From positions 1 to 49,153 of the forward strand of contig NZ_JAFFJA010000023.1 of the NCBI RefSeq assembly GCF_021991635.1: 49,153 nt of DNA, read 5' to 3'. Positions 35,174 to 42,820 of this stretch are shown here, one piece after another (the first letter of the stretch is position 1; every line of letters starts with the position of its first letter). Position numbers and translations under genes: made by a program. Source of the DNA: Tepidanaerobacter sp. GT38 (GTDB taxonomy: Bacteria > Bacillota > Thermosediminibacteria > Thermosediminibacterales > Tepidanaerobacteraceae). The notes below the pieces were generated by a model that saw nothing but the letters and a program-made list of their open reading frames with translations, searched no databases and had not been told where the DNA came from.

Positions 35174-35926
35174 ATGAAGTTTGTCAGATTTAGAAAAGAT
35201 AATTCCTGCAGTTATGGTTTGCTTGAGGATGATAAAGTCAAGAAAATCGAGGGTGATATATTTAAGGACTATGAGATTACCAATTGCTGTTACGATATAA
35301 ATGATGTGGAAGTTTTAGTTCCTTGCCAGCCTTCAAAGATAGTATGTGTTGGTTTAAACTATAAGGGCCATGTCCAGGAAGTTAATAAGGCTCTTCCTGA
35401 AGAGCCTGTTATATTCCTGAAGCCTCCTTCAGCAGCATTGCCACACAAGGGAAAGATCGTAAAACCTGCAATTTCTAGTAGAGTTGATTATGAAGGCGAA
35501 GTGGGATTAGTGATAGGAAAGCCAGCGAAGAATATTAGACCAGAAGAGGCTTATTCTTATATATTGGGTGCAACTTGCTTCAATGATGTTACAGCCCGGG
35601 ACCTTCAGAGCAAGGACGGTCAATGGACTAGATCCAAATCTTTTGATACATTTGCACCTTTTGGGCCATGCATAGCAACCGATTTGAATTATGATAATCT
35701 GTCTATCGAGCTTTTATTAAATGGTGAAGTTAAACAAAAGTCTAATACCTCAGATTTAATTTTTAATGTAGGTCAACTTGTCAGTTTTATCAGCCAAGTT
35801 ATGGTTTTAATGCCTGGTGATGTGATTGCTACTGGAACACCTTCTGGTATTGGGCCTATGAGTTCAGGAGATACCGTACAGGTTAAAGTGGAAGGTGTGG
35901 GTGTTTTGGAGAACTATGTAATATAG
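35174..35926 (+). CDS. fumarylacetoacetate hydrolase family protein
   Basis: A 250-residue enzyme of the FAH superfamily, which hydrolyses or decarboxylates oxo-acids. The metal site residues are visible: VDYEGEVGLVIGKPAK (about residues 108-123, with the Glu pair), NDVTARDLQ (about 137-145, Asp), and the closing motif MPGDVIATGTPSGIGPM. The N-terminal domain ends in VCVGLNYKGHVQE. Fumarylpyruvate or acylpyruvate hydrolase and oxaloacetate decarboxylase activities are all known for this subgroup, and the present sequence does not decide. AAGGAGGG precedes the ATG. It is probably a single gene. Confidence 0.88.
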   Translation: MKFVRFRKDNSCSYGLLEDDKVKKIEGDIFKDYEITNCCYDINDVEVLVPCQPSKIVCVGLNYKGHVQEVNKALPEEPVIFLKPPSAALPHKGKIVKPAISSRVDYEGEVGLVIGKPAKNIRPEEAYSYILGATCFNDVTARDLQSKDGQWTRSKSFDTFAPFGPCIATDLNYDNLSIELLLNGEVKQKSNTSDLIFNVGQLVSFISQVMVLMPGDVIATGTPSGIGPMSSGDTVQVKVEGVGVLENYVI

Positions 35927-35991
35927 TGAGGAAATATTTTCATCTGTTATTATACGAATTACAACTAATCTTGTGTCTGATGAGAAGTAAT

Positions 35992-36040
35992 CTCCTTCTT
36001 GGCAAGAATCAAATAACCAAGCGAAGAAGGAGTTTTTTAT
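35992..36040 (+). terminator. intrinsic terminator after the FAH-family gene
   Basis: CTCCTTCTT (35992-36000) pairs with AAGAAGGAG (36024-36032) across a 23-base loop, followed by six T. Confidence 0.7.
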
Positions 36041-36382
36041 GTAACAAGAAAAGAATTAAGACAGCATATCTTTTGAAGAAGAAGTAATGTGCAATAATTG
36101 GCTATATGGAACTTATTAGCATTTAATTAATGCCAATAGATTATTAAAACGTTAAAATGAGCTTATCAGCTATATTTGATGCTTGCTATATTTAAAAAAA
36201 ATTAAATCCACATTACAAATCGCTTTGAAACTATGTATAGAATGAAATTAGTTTTTATTGTATAATAAAAGAAGAAAAGCTTGTATAGTGTATACAATTT
36301 TTAATTTACCAAGAAGTATAAAAGGTTTTTTACGATTTATGTCGAAGTATTTCTAGGTCAGTTCAAAAGGAGAGGTGAAACG
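36041..36382 (+). promoter_or_regulatory. long leader region before rnfC
   Basis: This AT-rich stretch holds no convincing ORF. I see a near palindrome GCATTTAATTAATGC at 36119-36133, a TATAAT at 36261-36266 without a good -35 box, the palindrome at 36281, and the ribosome site AAAGGAGAGGTGA at 36367-36379 for rnfC. No known riboswitch could be recognised by eye. Confidence 0.4.
36281..36297. promoter_or_regulatory. operator-like palindrome before the rnf operon
   Basis: TTGTATAGTGTATACAA has perfect 7-bp arms around GTG. It lies 15 bases downstream of a TATAAT box, where a repressor would block transcription. The GTATA...TATAC core resembles GntR/HutC-type sites. Confidence 0.5.
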
Positions 36383-37702
36383 ATGCTTAAAACCTTCAAA
36401 GGAGGCATACATCCTCCATATAACAAGGATCTTACTAACTCCAAACCCATTGAAAAAGCTACCCTGCCAAAGAAGGTAATAATCCCGATGGGGATGCATA
36501 TAGGTGCTCCCAGCGAACCTATAGTCAAAGTAGGGGATATGGTAAAAAAGGGCCAAAAGATAGGTGAAGCAAAGAGTTTCGTATCAGTGCCAGTTCATGC
36601 GAGTATTTCGGGGAAAGTAACTGCTGTCGAACCAAGACCTTGGCCTGGTGGAGGTTTAATGATGTCTGTAGTTATCGAATCCGATGGAAAGGATGAGCTG
36701 GATTATTCGATAACACCGCCGAAGCCTCTTAGTCAGCTTTCTCCGGATGAGATAAAGAATCTTATTCGTGAAGCTGGAATTACGGGACTTGGTGGAGCAG
36801 GTTTTCCGACACAAGTCAAACTGTCTTTCCCGCCGGAGAAGAACGTTGATACAATTATTATTAATGCTGCGGAATGTGAACCTTATATTACAGCAGATCA
36901 CAGGCTTTTACTGGAGCGACCAGATGATGTAGTTCTAGGAATTGAGGCAATTATGAAGGCAACCGGTATTAAACGGGCCTTTATTGGAATAGAAGACAAT
37001 AAGCTTGATGCTGTAGAATCAATTAAAAAAACCATTAAAGACAAAGAAGGAATCGAAGTTGTTGTTCTTGCCACCAAATATCCACAAGGTGGTGAAAAGC
37101 AGCTTATTAAGGCTGTTACCGGCCGAGAAGTTCCCTCGGGGGGACTGCCAATGGATGCAGGAGTTATCGTAAACAATGCCGGAACATGTGCAGCGATTGC
37201 CAATACATTAAAAACCGGATTACCCCTTATTGAAAGGATAACTACAGTAACCGGTTCGGGAATAAAGGAACCTAAAAATCTTTTAATAAGGATTGGCACT
37301 CCTTTAATAGATATAATCGAGCAGTGTGGAGGTTTTAAAGGCACACCTGGCAAAGTTTTGATGGGTGGCCCCATGATGGGGCTTGCACAATCAACACTAG
37401 ATGTGCCAGCTATTAAAGGGACTTCAGGGCTTTTAGTTTTGGAGAAGCACGATTTGCATTTATTTGAACCATCGCCCTGTATTAAATGTGCCAGGTGTGT
37501 CGACGCCTGTCCCATAAATCTTTTGCCAACTACCATTGCTAAATTTGCCCAAAAAAATATGTGGAATGAAGCAGAACTTTATCACGCAATGGATTGTGTA
37601 GAATGCGGCTGCTGCTCTTACGTTTGCCCTGCACATATACCGCTTACTCAGCATATTAGGATTGCCAAAAGTCATATTATAGCTTTGAGAAGACAAAAAT
37701 AA
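36383..37702 (+). CDS. rnfC: RnfC, ferredoxin:NAD+ oxidoreductase subunit
   Basis: The soluble subunit that binds NADH and FMN in the membrane Rnf complex. Residues 1-110 form the RnfC barrel-sandwich start (FKGGIHPPYNKDLT, then VPVHASISGKV). The nucleotide region shows GLGGAGFPTQVKL (about residues 139-151), and PSGGLPMDAGV follows. Two C-terminal 4Fe-4S motifs are CIKCARCVDACP (about 371-382) and CVECGCCSYVCP (about 410-421). At 439 residues it is typical of Clostridia. The start follows GAGAGGTGA. It begins the C-D-G-E-A-B operon. Confidence 0.96.
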   Translation: MLKTFKGGIHPPYNKDLTNSKPIEKATLPKKVIIPMGMHIGAPSEPIVKVGDMVKKGQKIGEAKSFVSVPVHASISGKVTAVEPRPWPGGGLMMSVVIESDGKDELDYSITPPKPLSQLSPDEIKNLIREAGITGLGGAGFPTQVKLSFPPEKNVDTIIINAAECEPYITADHRLLLERPDDVVLGIEAIMKATGIKRAFIGIEDNKLDAVESIKKTIKDKEGIEVVVLATKYPQGGEKQLIKAVTGREVPSGGLPMDAGVIVNNAGTCAAIANTLKTGLPLIERITTVTGSGIKEPKNLLIRIGTPLIDIIEQCGGFKGTPGKVLMGGPMMGLAQSTLDVPAIKGTSGLLVLEKHDLHLFEPSPCIKCARCVDACPINLLPTTIAKFAQKNMWNEAELYHAMDCVECGCCSYVCPAHIPLTQHIRIAKSHIIALRRQK

Positions 37703-37751
37703 TCGGCAACTTTTAGCAGAAAGCTACTATGTAGATTGGAGGTACTCATGG

Positions 37752-38675
37752 ATGGATGATTACATTTTGATAACTACATCATCTCCTCATATACATTCAG
37801 GAGAAAGCATTTCGAGAATTATGTTCAGCGTAGCTATAGCGTTACTACTGCCGACTTTTGCAGGCATATATTTTTTTGGTTTTAGAGCCTTAGGCCTTGT
37901 TATAGTAACAAGTATTGCGGCTATTTTAACAGAGGCTATATTTCAAAGACTTAGAAATAAGCCTATAACAATATCAGATGGCAGTGCGTTGGTTACGGGG
38001 ATGCTGCTTGCATTAAATCTGCCGCCGGGATTGCCCTATTGGATGGCAGTAGTAGGAGCGGTGGTGGCAATATCTCTAGGTAAACAGATTTATGGCGGAC
38101 TAGGAGCAAATCCCTTTAATCCGGCTCTCATAGGAAGAGTATTCCTGATGATAACATTTACAACTCCCATGACAACCTGGATAAACCCAGTTGACGGCAC
38201 TACCAGGGCAACTCCACTTGCACTAATGAAAATGGAAGGCATATCAACAGATTATGTGAAGCTTTTCTTCGGGAATGTAGGTGGTTCTCTAGGAGAAACT
38301 TCTGCTTTTCTTATTATTATAGGAGGCTTGTATCTCATCTATAAAGGATATGTGGATTGGTGCATACCGGCAAGCTATCTTGGCAGTGTTGCAATCTTAT
38401 CAGCGATTTTAGGTCAAGACCCTGTTTTTCATCTATTATCCGGAGGATTAATGCTCGGGGCGTTTTTTATGGCAACAGATATGGTAACAACACCCCTTAG
38501 CAGGCTTGGCAAAATGATTTTTGGCATAGGTGCAGGTTTTTTTACGGTTTTGATTAGATTATATGGGGGTTATCCTGAAGGTGTGTCATTTTCAATACTT
38601 CTGATGAATGCCTTTACCCCATTGATAAACAGATTTACAGTGCCCAAGATCTATGGGGAGGTGAAATCCAGATGA
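37752..38675 (+). CDS. rnfD: RnfD, membrane subunit with covalent FMN
   Basis: An integral membrane subunit of 307 residues with about nine to ten helices. ApbE normally links FMN to a threonine in this protein; the candidate is in NPVDGTTRATPLALMK (about residues 141-156), at the R-A-T-P-L step. The stretch YGGLGANPFNPALIGR (about 114-129) is conserved in RnfD and NqrB. The ATG at 37752 has GGAGG nine bases upstream. It overlaps rnfG by four bases (ATGA). The apbE-like gene at 23803 could supply the flavin. Confidence 0.95.
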   Translation: MDDYILITTSSPHIHSGESISRIMFSVAIALLLPTFAGIYFFGFRALGLVIVTSIAAILTEAIFQRLRNKPITISDGSALVTGMLLALNLPPGLPYWMAVVGAVVAISLGKQIYGGLGANPFNPALIGRVFLMITFTTPMTTWINPVDGTTRATPLALMKMEGISTDYVKLFFGNVGGSLGETSAFLIIIGGLYLIYKGYVDWCIPASYLGSVAILSAILGQDPVFHLLSGGLMLGAFFMATDMVTTPLSRLGKMIFGIGAGFFTVLIRLYGGYPEGVSFSILLMNAFTPLINRFTVPKIYGEVKSR

Positions 38676-39214
38676 ACCAGTATGCCAGAATGATTATAGT
38701 GCTGATGATTATTTCTATGGCATCTGGAGCGGTGCTTGCCCTATCTTATGAAGTTACAAATCCTACAATTCAAGAGCAGGCAAGGCAAAAGTTGGAACAA
38801 TCTGTGCTTATTGTAATACCAGGGGCAACCCAGATGGAAGAAATTCAAAAAGACGATATTACCATATATATAGGATTGGATGATGAGGGAAACAAAAAGG
38901 GAATTGCATTTAAGACGGCAGGTTCGGGATTTAACGGACCGATTGAAATAATGGTAGGTTACGATCCTAAAGAAGGTAAATTGTTAGGAATAGAAATCCT
39001 GTCAATGAGTGAAACCCCTGGTCTTGGAGCGAGAATACAGGAGGAGGCTTTCAAAGACCAATTTAAAGGAAAATCCGTTGAAGATGAATTTGTGGCAAAA
39101 CAAGATGTAGAGGCTATTTCAGGTGCAACTATTTCTTCCACGGCTGTGGCAAGTGCAATTAAGACTTCACTGGAGAAGGTAGTTGAAATATTTCCCGTGG
39201 GAGGCGATTATTAA
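38672..39214 (+). CDS. rnfG: RnfG, membrane-anchored subunit with covalent FMN
   Basis: A 180-residue subunit with one N-terminal membrane helix (ARMIIVLMIISMASGAVLALS, about residues 5-25) and an extracytoplasmic FMN-binding domain. The flavin-attachment motif is AISGATISSTAV (about residues 149-160), where the Thr after SGA carries FMN after ApbE action. Upstream, GLDDEGNKKGIAFKTAGSGFNGPIEIMVGYD splits into the strands of the domain. It overlaps rnfD by four bases and is two bases from rnfE, which points to coupled translation. Confidence 0.95.
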   Translation: MNQYARMIIVLMIISMASGAVLALSYEVTNPTIQEQARQKLEQSVLIVIPGATQMEEIQKDDITIYIGLDDEGNKKGIAFKTAGSGFNGPIEIMVGYDPKEGKLLGIEILSMSETPGLGARIQEEAFKDQFKGKSVEDEFVAKQDVEAISGATISSTAVASAIKTSLEKVVEIFPVGGDY

Positions 39215-39216
39215 TC

Positions 39217-39828
39217 ATGCAGTTATTTAAAGATTTTATAAACGGCCTTTGGAATGAAAACCCAATTTTTAGGATGGTTATTGGTATTTGTTCGGCACTT
39301 GCCGTAACTACTGCTGCCAGCAATGGCATAGCAATGGGCTTGGCGCTGACTTTTGTTTTGACATGTTCCAGTATATTGGTTTCACTTCTTAGGAGCGTAA
39401 TTCCTGCGAAGGTAAGAATACCATGTTATATCATCGTAGTTGCGACATTTACTACAGTTGTTGACCTTTTCATGAAGGCATATTTTCCTGCACTGTATGA
39501 AGTTTTGGGGATATTTATTCCGCTAATCGTAGTTAATTGTATTGTACTTGCTCGAGCTGAAGCCTTTGCCTCAAAAGTTGGTTTGGCAAGAGCTATAGCA
39601 GATGCTTTAGGTATGGGCTTAGGGTATACATGGGCTATTACCTTAATAAGTATGATACGCGAACTGATGGGAGCAGGCACTTTATTTGGGTACAGAGTAA
39701 TGGGAGAAGGCTTTACTCCATGGGTTAGTGCCATTTTGCCTCCCGGTGCTTTTATTGTGATGGGAATTCTCGTAGGATTAATAAATGTAATAAACAGAAA
39801 AACAGCAAAACGTACTCAATGCCATTGA
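39217..39828 (+). CDS. rnfE: RnfE, membrane subunit
   Basis: A 203-residue integral membrane subunit with six hydrophobic helices, homologous to RnfA and NqrD. Typical segments are GLWNENPIFRMVIGICSALAVT at the start, then SVIPAKVRIPCYIIVVATF (about residues 66-84), and the conserved GIFIPLIVVNCIVLARAEAFA (about 98-118), whose Cys, with that of RnfA, helps bind a membrane [2Fe-2S] centre in related Nqr complexes. GGGAGG lies before the start. It is part of the ion-pumping core with RnfA and RnfD. Confidence 0.95.
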   Translation: MQLFKDFINGLWNENPIFRMVIGICSALAVTTAASNGIAMGLALTFVLTCSSILVSLLRSVIPAKVRIPCYIIVVATFTTVVDLFMKAYFPALYEVLGIFIPLIVVNCIVLARAEAFASKVGLARAIADALGMGLGYTWAITLISMIRELMGAGTLFGYRVMGEGFTPWVSAILPPGAFIVMGILVGLINVINRKTAKRTQCH

Positions 39829-39844
39829 AAGGGTGTGAGAACAA

Positions 39845-40435
39845 TTGGCGAAGGAATTGTTTTTTATAATAATTGGAGCGGTGTTTGTAAATAACTTTGT
39901 TTTGTCAAGATTCTTAGGTCAATGTCCTTTCTTGGGTGTTTCCAGCAAAACCGAAACTGCTGTAGGTATGGGTATGGCTACAACTTTTGTTTTAACAATG
40001 ACAGCAGTAGCCGCTTATTTCTTGCAAAATTATGTACTTGCGCCTTATGGCCTAGAACCCTTTTTACAGATAGTATCATTTATCTTGGTTATTGCTTCAC
40101 TAGTGCAATTGGTTGAAATGGTAGTTTTAAAAATTAGCCCGGCTTTATATAATGCCTTTGGAATTTTTCTACCTTTAATTACTACTAACTGTATAGTAAT
40201 GGGTGCAGCTCTTTTGATTCCAATGTATAAATATAATCTCATAAAAAGCATAGCTCTAGGCTTGGGGGCAGGTTTGGGATTTACATTGGCTTTAGTGCTG
40301 ATGTCTGGTATCCGCGAAGAAATGGAGTTTCATGATGTGCCTGAGGCTTTAAAAGGGCCGGCAATAGTTTTTATTACGGCAGGGCTGCTTTCTATGATAT
40401 TTTTAGGATTTACAGGGCTCGTTCCTTTAGGGTAA
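39845..40435 (+). CDS. rnfA: RnfA, membrane subunit
   Basis: A 196-residue membrane subunit with six helices in inverted relation to RnfE. The start KELFFIIIGAVFVNNFVLSR and the motif LGQCPFLGVSSKTETAVGMG (about residues 22-41) are diagnostic, as is LPLITTNCIVMGAAL (about 107-121), which carries the second conserved Cys. Start is TTG 39845, with GGGTGTGAG upstream; no ATG gives the conserved N-terminus. The gene lies 16 bases after rnfE and 18 bases before the rnfB start. Confidence 0.95.
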   Translation: MAKELFFIIIGAVFVNNFVLSRFLGQCPFLGVSSKTETAVGMGMATTFVLTMTAVAAYFLQNYVLAPYGLEPFLQIVSFILVIASLVQLVEMVVLKISPALYNAFGIFLPLITTNCIVMGAALLIPMYKYNLIKSIALGLGAGLGFTLALVLMSGIREEMEFHDVPEALKGPAIVFITAGLLSMIFLGFTGLVPLG

Positions 40436-40453
40436 TTACAGGAGGTGAATGAG

Positions 40454-41491
40454 ATGGCAAATATTATACTAACTTCCCTGCTAAGTATGGGTGGCTTAGG
40501 TCTGGTTTTAGGCGGAGGCCTTGCCATTGCATCTAAAAAGCTAGCTGTTGAAACAGACCCTAGGGCAGATGCGATAGTTGAAGCTTTACCTGGAGCCAAC
40601 TGTGGTGCATGCGGGTATCCAGGGTGTTCGGGATTGTCTAAAGCAATTGTAGAAGGTAAAGCCCCAATCAATGCGTGCCCGGTTGGAGGTGCAAAAGTTG
40701 CGGCCAAAATTGCCGAAATCATGGGAGTTTCTGATACAGGCAGTGCCGATGACAAAAAAATAGCGCGAGTTTTGTGCCAAGGTGATAAATCCAAAGCTAA
40801 GAATAAATCTGAGTATCATGGCGTAATGACATGTAAAGCCGCATCTATGGTAAACGGTGGGCCTAAAGGCTGCGCTTTTGCTTGTATAGGTTTTGGTGAC
40901 TGTGTGAAAGTTTGTCCCGTAAATGCTATTACTATGGGGGAAAATGGGCTGCCAATTATAGATGAAGAAAAATGCACCGGTTGCAATCTCTGTGTCAAGA
41001 CATGTCCCAAAATGGTCATAGCGTTGACACCTGGCAAAAATGAAGTTCACGTGCGCTGCAGAGCAACCATGAAGGGAAAAGACACTAGAGCCGTGTGCAG
41101 CATCGGATGCATAGCCTGCAAGCAGTGTGAAAAAGTATGCCCGTTTGATGCTATACATGTTAAGGATAATGTGGCAGTAATAGACTATGACAAATGCCGC
41201 AACTGCATGCTCTGTGTGGAAAAATGCCCAACTAAATCAATAACGGCAGCATTTCCTACCCGTAAAAAAGCAGTTATTATAGAAGAAAAATGTATCGGCT
41301 GTACGCTTTGTGCAAAAAGCTGTCCGGTAAATGCTATCACCGGTGAAGTAAAGAAGGTCCATGTGGTCAATCAGGAATTATGTATCGGTTGCGGCATCTG
41401 CATTGAAAAATGCCGCAAAGATGCAATAAAAATGGTGCGAGAGACTCAAGGAAAATGCGATTCATGTGAAGCTTGTGCAGCATCTAAATAA
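40454..41491 (+). CDS. rnfB: RnfB, polyferredoxin subunit of Rnf
   Basis: The electron-entry subunit that takes electrons from reduced ferredoxin. It has one N-terminal membrane helix, the four-Cys FeS domain PGANCGACGYPGC (about residues 47-59), and then six ferredoxin-type cysteine groups: CIGFGDCVKVCP, CTGCNLCVKTCP, CIACKQCEKVCP, CRNCMLCVEKCP, CIGCTLCAKSCP and CIGCGICIEKCR, plus a CDSCEAC pair at the end. This is richer than the two clusters of proteobacterial RnfB. I chose ATG 40454, seven bases after AGGAGGTGA; GTG 40445 lies inside that site. A strong terminator follows. Confidence 0.95.
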   Translation: MANIILTSLLSMGGLGLVLGGGLAIASKKLAVETDPRADAIVEALPGANCGACGYPGCSGLSKAIVEGKAPINACPVGGAKVAAKIAEIMGVSDTGSADDKKIARVLCQGDKSKAKNKSEYHGVMTCKAASMVNGGPKGCAFACIGFGDCVKVCPVNAITMGENGLPIIDEEKCTGCNLCVKTCPKMVIALTPGKNEVHVRCRATMKGKDTRAVCSIGCIACKQCEKVCPFDAIHVKDNVAVIDYDKCRNCMLCVEKCPTKSITAAFPTRKKAVIIEEKCIGCTLCAKSCPVNAITGEVKKVHVVNQELCIGCGICIEKCRKDAIKMVRETQGKCDSCEACAASK

Positions 41492-41492
41492 T

Positions 41493-41527
41493 AGAAAGCC
41501 TTCGGCTTTGCCGAAGGCTTTCTTAAT
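41493..41527. terminator. bidirectional terminator between rnfB and cotJC
   Basis: AGAAAGCCTTCGGC and GCCGAAGGCTTTCT form a 14-bp stem with a TTT loop, flanked by T-rich sequence. It lies between convergent operons. Confidence 0.9.
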
Positions 41528-41546
41528 TTATATAGAAGCTTTAATT

Positions 41547-42122
41547 TTAAAAAACATGTTTTGGTTTATCCATATATTCTTTTACAAGCATTAAAGCTTC
41601 CCCAAAGCGCTGAAAATGAACGATTTCCCTTTCCCTTAAAAAGGCCAAAGTGGCGATTACTCCCGGGTCGTCTGTCAGGCTAATTAGGTGTTCATAGGTT
41701 GCTCTCGCCTTTTGTTCGGCAGCCAAGTTTTCATGTAAATCAGCTATGGGGTCTCCCGTTGCTTGTATATATGCTGCTGTCCATGGCACTCCTGCGGCAT
41801 CATGGGGATAAAGGGCATTGTCGTGCTGTGCAAAATGATCACCTAAGCCGGCTCTCCTCATCTGTTCAGGTGTTGCACCATCAGTCAGCTTATATATCAA
41901 TGTTCCAATAATTTCCCAATGGGCTAATTCTTCAGTTCCAATATCTGTAAGTAAGGCTTTTGCTTGCGGTATGGGCATTGTATAGCGCTGGGTCAGATAC
42001 CTTATAGAAGCTGATAGCTCGCTATCAGGGCCTCCATACTGTGCGAAAAGAAATTTGGCCATGCCCAAGTCTGTCCGTGCCACGTTGGCTGGATATTGCA
42101 ACTTTTTCACATAGTACCACAT
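41547..42122 (-). CDS. cotJC: CotJC, spore-coat manganese catalase-like protein
   Basis: A 191-residue ferritin-like protein of the manganese catalase family found in the spore coat. The dimetal ligands lie in DSELSASIRYLTQRY (about residues 33-47), TEELAHWEIIG (about 66-76), AAEQKARATYEHL (about 137-149) and REREIVHFQRFGEAL (about 169-183). The start WYYVKKLQYPANVARTDL is typical of CotJC. GAGGG lies before the ATG on the minus strand. It ends the cotJABC operon, which in Bacillus is made in the mother cell under sigma-E. Confidence 0.95.
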   Translation of the reverse strand: MWYYVKKLQYPANVARTDLGMAKFLFAQYGGPDSELSASIRYLTQRYTMPIPQAKALLTDIGTEELAHWEIIGTLIYKLTDGATPEQMRRAGLGDHFAQHDNALYPHDAAGVPWTAAYIQATGDPIADLHENLAAEQKARATYEHLISLTDDPGVIATLAFLREREIVHFQRFGEALMLVKEYMDKPKHVF

Positions 42123-42134
42123 ATAAATCCCTCC

Positions 42135-42389
42135 TCAATATCTTATTTCCCATGGCCATGGATTGTTTATATATTGATACGGAAATTCCGATACAGAATC
42201 GAGAATTAGAGGCCCATATTTTCGTTCAAACATCTCTCTAAGCTGACGAGACTTCATTGCAAAGTTATTGTGATCTTCCAATGCCCTTCGGTCGTTTGGA
42301 TGAGTATCCAAGAACAGTGCAAGTTCATATACAACAAAGTCCACAGCCATGATTTCTTTTAATAGGTCCACCATGTCCTTTGAATACAT
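42135..42389 (-). CDS. cotJB: CotJB, spore coat protein
   Basis: A spore-coat protein of about 84 residues. The sequence LLKEIMAVDFVVYELALFLDTHPNDRRALEDHN splits over two helices and is standard for CotJB, as is the ending YINNPWPWE. I placed the start at 42389 (MYSKDM...), eight bases after AGAGGTGA; the longer frame from 42407 would begin inside this site. The gene sits 20 bases after cotJA and 12 bases before cotJC on the minus strand. Confidence 0.92.
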   Translation of the reverse strand: MYSKDMVDLLKEIMAVDFVVYELALFLDTHPNDRRALEDHNNFAMKSRQLREMFERKYGPLILDSVSEFPYQYINNPWPWEIRY

Positions 42390-42408
42390 TAAAATCACCT
42401 CTCTCAAC

Positions 42409-42585
42409 TTATAATTCAGCTCTTACTCTGTATGGTCTATAAAGTTCAGGAAACAACGTTCCGTTCATCAATGCTGTTCTTGGGTCAAAAATTTTGCCGT
42501 AGCTTTGGAACGGAATATATGCTTCTCCCAGTCTATATTCAACAGATAAGTTTTGCATTTTGACTTCATTTTCTGAATTTGACAT
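42409..42585 (-). CDS. cotJA: CotJA, small spore coat protein
   Basis: A 58-residue protein, too short for most ORF filters. On the minus strand the ATG (42585-42583) follows CGAGGAGGGG. The sequence contains VEYRLGEAYIPFQSYGKIFD, then PRTALMNGTLFPELYRPY, which is the recognisable CotJA core of a tyrosine- and proline-rich coat protein. It heads the cotJABC operon, so the organism or its recent ancestor forms endospores. A sigma-E promoter should lie in 42600-42680, but I cannot identify it with certainty. Confidence 0.92.
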   Translation of the reverse strand: MSNSENEVKMQNLSVEYRLGEAYIPFQSYGKIFDPRTALMNGTLFPELYRPYRVRAEL

Positions 42586-42820
42586 TACAACCCCTCCTCG
42601 ATAAATACATAAAGCAAGATAAACATTAGGTTTTTACTAGTATATTATGTAAGCATCATGTTTTCGGTGCTAAATTTAGGAAAATGTGATAAAATGATAA
42701 GTAAATACTTTATTAATCTATTAAGTTAAAAAGTTAATACGTTAATATACAAAAATATAAAAGCCTTAGAGCGTTCACCAATTTCAATCATATTGTTAAT
42801 TAAAATGAGGAGGTTATATT

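Noticed and set aside
35927-36040. Riboswitch after the FAH-family gene
   Set aside because: The only stable structure I can see is a hairpin with a T run, which fits a terminator, and no known aptamer core was recognised.
40586-41158. Minus-strand frame of 190 residues over rnfB
   Set aside because: It is Cys- and His-rich only because it mirrors the polyferredoxin codons; no ribosome site.
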